A DNA stretch of 64,000 nt, from NCBI GenBank assembly GCA_963791295.1, contig CAWBRY010000003.1, positions 124,001 to 188,000 of the forward strand, in the 5' to 3' direction. This stretch comes from CAWBRY01 sp963791295. GTDB lineage: Bacteria > Bacteroidota > Bacteroidia > Chitinophagales > Chitinophagaceae. The position numbers and the translations under genes are program-made. Below the pieces are notes generated by a model. The model made no database searches. It was given only the letters and a program-made list of their open reading frames with translations, and had not been told where the DNA came from. Numbering within the stretch: position 1 is the stretch's first letter; each line of letters starts with the position of its first letter. Shown piece by piece: positions 62,251 through 64,000 of this stretch.

Positions 62251-64000
62251 CTACTCATCGATACTCTTCAACGCAATGTACTTGCTCAGCTTGTCGTAGT
62301 TAAACCCTTTTTCTTTCATGCGCTTCACGTAATCAGCCGTAACCCCGACCGATTTCAGGCTCGTTAAATCCTCGAATGGAATATTCTTATAGCCAATAGC
62401 TTCGAACTCCTTAATAAATTCAGGAGTAATTCCCAGCGCCTTAATCGCTGAAAGTTCTTCAACTTCTAGGTTCTTATAGCCAATTGCCTGGAAGCCCTTA
62501 ATAAATGCTGGAGTGATCCCCGTAGCTTTCATCGTGATGAGTTCTTCATTCGAAAGATTGCTATAACCTACTTCTTTAAATGAATTAATAAATTCACCAG
62601 TGATATCCAGGGATTTGAAAGTCACTATATCGTCTGCTTCATCGTCATCCTCGCCTTTGTCTGCGACTTTCGATCTTTCTTTTCTTACTTTTTCAATATA
62701 CGCTTTATCAATTCCCTGGCTTTTGAATGTAATTAGATTATCAATATCAAGGTGCTTTAAACCGGTACTGCGGATTTCCTGAATATACGCCTGGTCTATT
62801 CCCAATGCTTTAAGTGTGACTAAATTATCCGTACTCACATCCTTAAATCCACTTTCCTTAACAGACTTAATAAATGGGCCGTCTACTTTTAAGGCTGCCA
62901 GCGGGATCAACTGATCTTTTTCAATTCCATCGTATCCTTCTTTCTTGAGCATTTCTACATATCCTTTCTTAATATCCACAAAAAAGAAAGTCATTTGATC
63001 TCCGTCATCCAGTTTTTCTTTTATTGCAGTGGCCATGTAGGTCCGGTATTCACTATTGGGAATGAATTTGTAATGACCCATTCCATTGTTTCCTTCAAAT
63101 TTACCCGTCAACTCCATGGTACCGGCTTCTCGACTGATCTTAAATGTACCGGTCGATTCTTTGGGCAGGTTAGACAGTTCGTTGATTTGAAATGATGAGC
63201 TATTGAATGAATGTTCATCATCCTCATCATTCTTGAATTGAATGGCGATTTTGTCGCCTTTTAGGATGGCAAACCAGGATCCCTCGGTTTGGATCCCATT
63301 CGAATTTTCATTTTTTACTTTATTCTTTTCTTTCGGATCACCTTGTGCTATTGCCCGTGGTTCATTCAACAGGCAGGCAAAGAAAGCAAGGAGCGGCAAA
63401 ATGAAGAAATACTTCCATGCCGTGTGCAGGTTTGACCTTTTTGAGTTCATCATGACTATACGCTTTTTAAGAATGGATTGATTATAATTAGTGGTCAGGC
63501 TCAGGGGAAAATGAGGAGCCGAGACTTTCACCAGGCTGAGTTGATAACTGGTCTTCTCTACCTGGTTTCGTCGAACCAGCTCATCATCTGCCAGGAATTC
63601 GAGATTATTCTCCATTTCACGGCGATAGATCCATGCAAAAGGATTGAACCATTGAAAGATCAGCGCCAGCTCGGCAGCAAGAATATCCAGGCTGTGTTTT
63701 TGACGAATATGAATTTTTTCATGTAGGAGGATCTGATTGTATGTATCCCATTCATATTTCTCCGGATTAATAAAAATATTATTGCCAAATGAGCATGGCG
63801 CGTTCTCTCCCTGAACTTCTACAATCCGATATCTGCCATCGCGAATCACCGGGCTGAGATACGCTTTCCGGAAGAGTGAGACCAGTTGTAATAAAAACCG
63901 GGCTCCGAATACTCCCACGCCGAACCAGTAAAGGATGATCGCCCACCGCAATAGCTCTTTGAAGGAAATCAACTTGCCGTCGGTGCCTTGTAAATTTTGA
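62251..64000 (-). CDS. M56 (BlaR1-like) metallopeptidase with C-terminal repeat array, N-terminus outside window
   Basis: The frame stays open to the window edge, so the first membrane helices are missing. Visible: a helix (WAIILYWFGVGVFGARFLL), the zinc motif HEKIH in LLHEKIHIRQKHS, and FEFLADDELVRR-like ENNLEFLADDELVRRNQV. A helix near YFFILPLLAFFACLL is followed by a secreted domain. The last 230 residues hold about seven 24-25-residue repeats of the form LKALGIxxxFIKExxxxGYKNL. BlaR1-type proteins usually sit with a BlaI repressor, which would be upstream, beyond the edge. Confidence 0.85.
   Translation of the reverse strand, partial: QNLQGTDGKLISFKELLRWAIILYWFGVGVFGARFLLQLVSLFRKAYLSPVIRDGRYRIVEVQGENAPCSFGNNIFINPEKYEWDTYNQILLHEKIHIRQKHSLDILAAELALIFQWFNPFAWIYRREMENNLEFLADDELVRRNQVEKTSYQLSLVKVSAPHFPLSLTTNYNQSILKKRIVMMNSKRSNLHTAWKYFFILPLLAFFACLLNEPRAIAQGDPKEKNKVKNENSNGIQTEGSWFAILKGDKIAIQFKNDEDDEHSFNSSSFQINELSNLPKESTGTFKISREAGTMELTGKFEGNNGMGHYKFIPNSEYRTYMATAIKEKLDDGDQMTFFFVDIKKGYVEMLKKEGYDGIEKDQLIPLAALKVDGPFIKSVKESGFKDVSTDNLVTLKALGIDQAYIQEIRSTGLKHLDIDNLITFKSQGIDKAYIEKVRKERSKVADKGEDDDEADDIVTFKSLDITGEFINSFKEVGYSNLSNEELITMKATGITPAFIKGFQAIGYKNLEVEELSAIKALGITPEFIKEFEAIGYKNIPFEDLTSLKSVGVTADYVKRMKEKGFNYDKLSKYIALKSIDE

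Overview
The window reads as a chromosomal segment of a Bacteroidota (Bacteroidetes) bacterium, most likely a Chitinophagaceae-like soil or freshwater relative. The basis is gene content (GH3-family acyl-adenylase, MetF, SurA-like proteins, DUF4834, DUF7009, FdhF/YdeP, M56 BlaR1-like protein, propeller-type sensor kinase, many SxC-type lipoproteins), almost no Shine-Dalgarno sequences, and many copies of the Bacteroidetes -7 promoter element TAnnTTTG. The genus assignment is inference.

Layout. 0-15.6 kb is mostly housekeeping and metabolism: the 3' part of a parvulin-type isomerase, metF, lptB, a GH3 protein, fabG, an enoyl-CoA hydratase next to paaZ, a two-gene cysteine-rich small protein/outer-membrane barrel unit, msrB, adk, small exported proteins and an aminotransferase. 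15.7-17.2 kb is gene-poor: a degenerate HATPase-like protein lies beside an array of about a dozen TCATAGGGTA-like motifs, then two tiny genes. 17.2-33 kb returns to core genes: glycosyltransferase, DMT exporter, SixA-like phosphatase, purF, a PAS histidine kinase, a SurA-like chaperone, the infB-nusA-rimP cluster, a tRNA with CAT anticodon, hflX and a Rieske protein.

33-49.5 kb is more accessory: an Hcp-like protein with a Sec signal peptide, a Tat-exported Gfo/Idh/MocA oxidoreductase convergent with a TIM-barrel lipoprotein, a RibD-C/membrane protein/serine hydrolase set, a c-type haem FG-GAP lipoprotein, a 7TM sensor kinase, and a formaldehyde/formate oxidation operon (HbpS/GlcG fragment, fdhA, mobA, fdhD, DUF7009, FdhF/YdeP). 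The FdhF/YdeP gene is split by a -1 frameshift exactly at a canonical slippery heptamer. The section ends with tRNA-Asn.

49.6-64 kb holds small proteins, a MacB/FtsX-type permease, a general-stress flavin-binding-type protein, a giant propeller sensor kinase behind two duplicated outer-membrane barrels, a coiled-coil membrane protein and a partial M56 sensor-like protein with an internal repeat array. Three heptamer-based tandem repeat tracts lie between genes here.

The best leads are the split formate dehydrogenase, the TCATAGGGTA array, the signal-peptide Hcp, the cysteine-motif pair at 9-10 kb, and the duplicated WTHYFWEF membrane family. I did not find an obvious, complete, wholly new defence or mobile system. 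No CRISPR array, insertion sequence or phage gene was seen.
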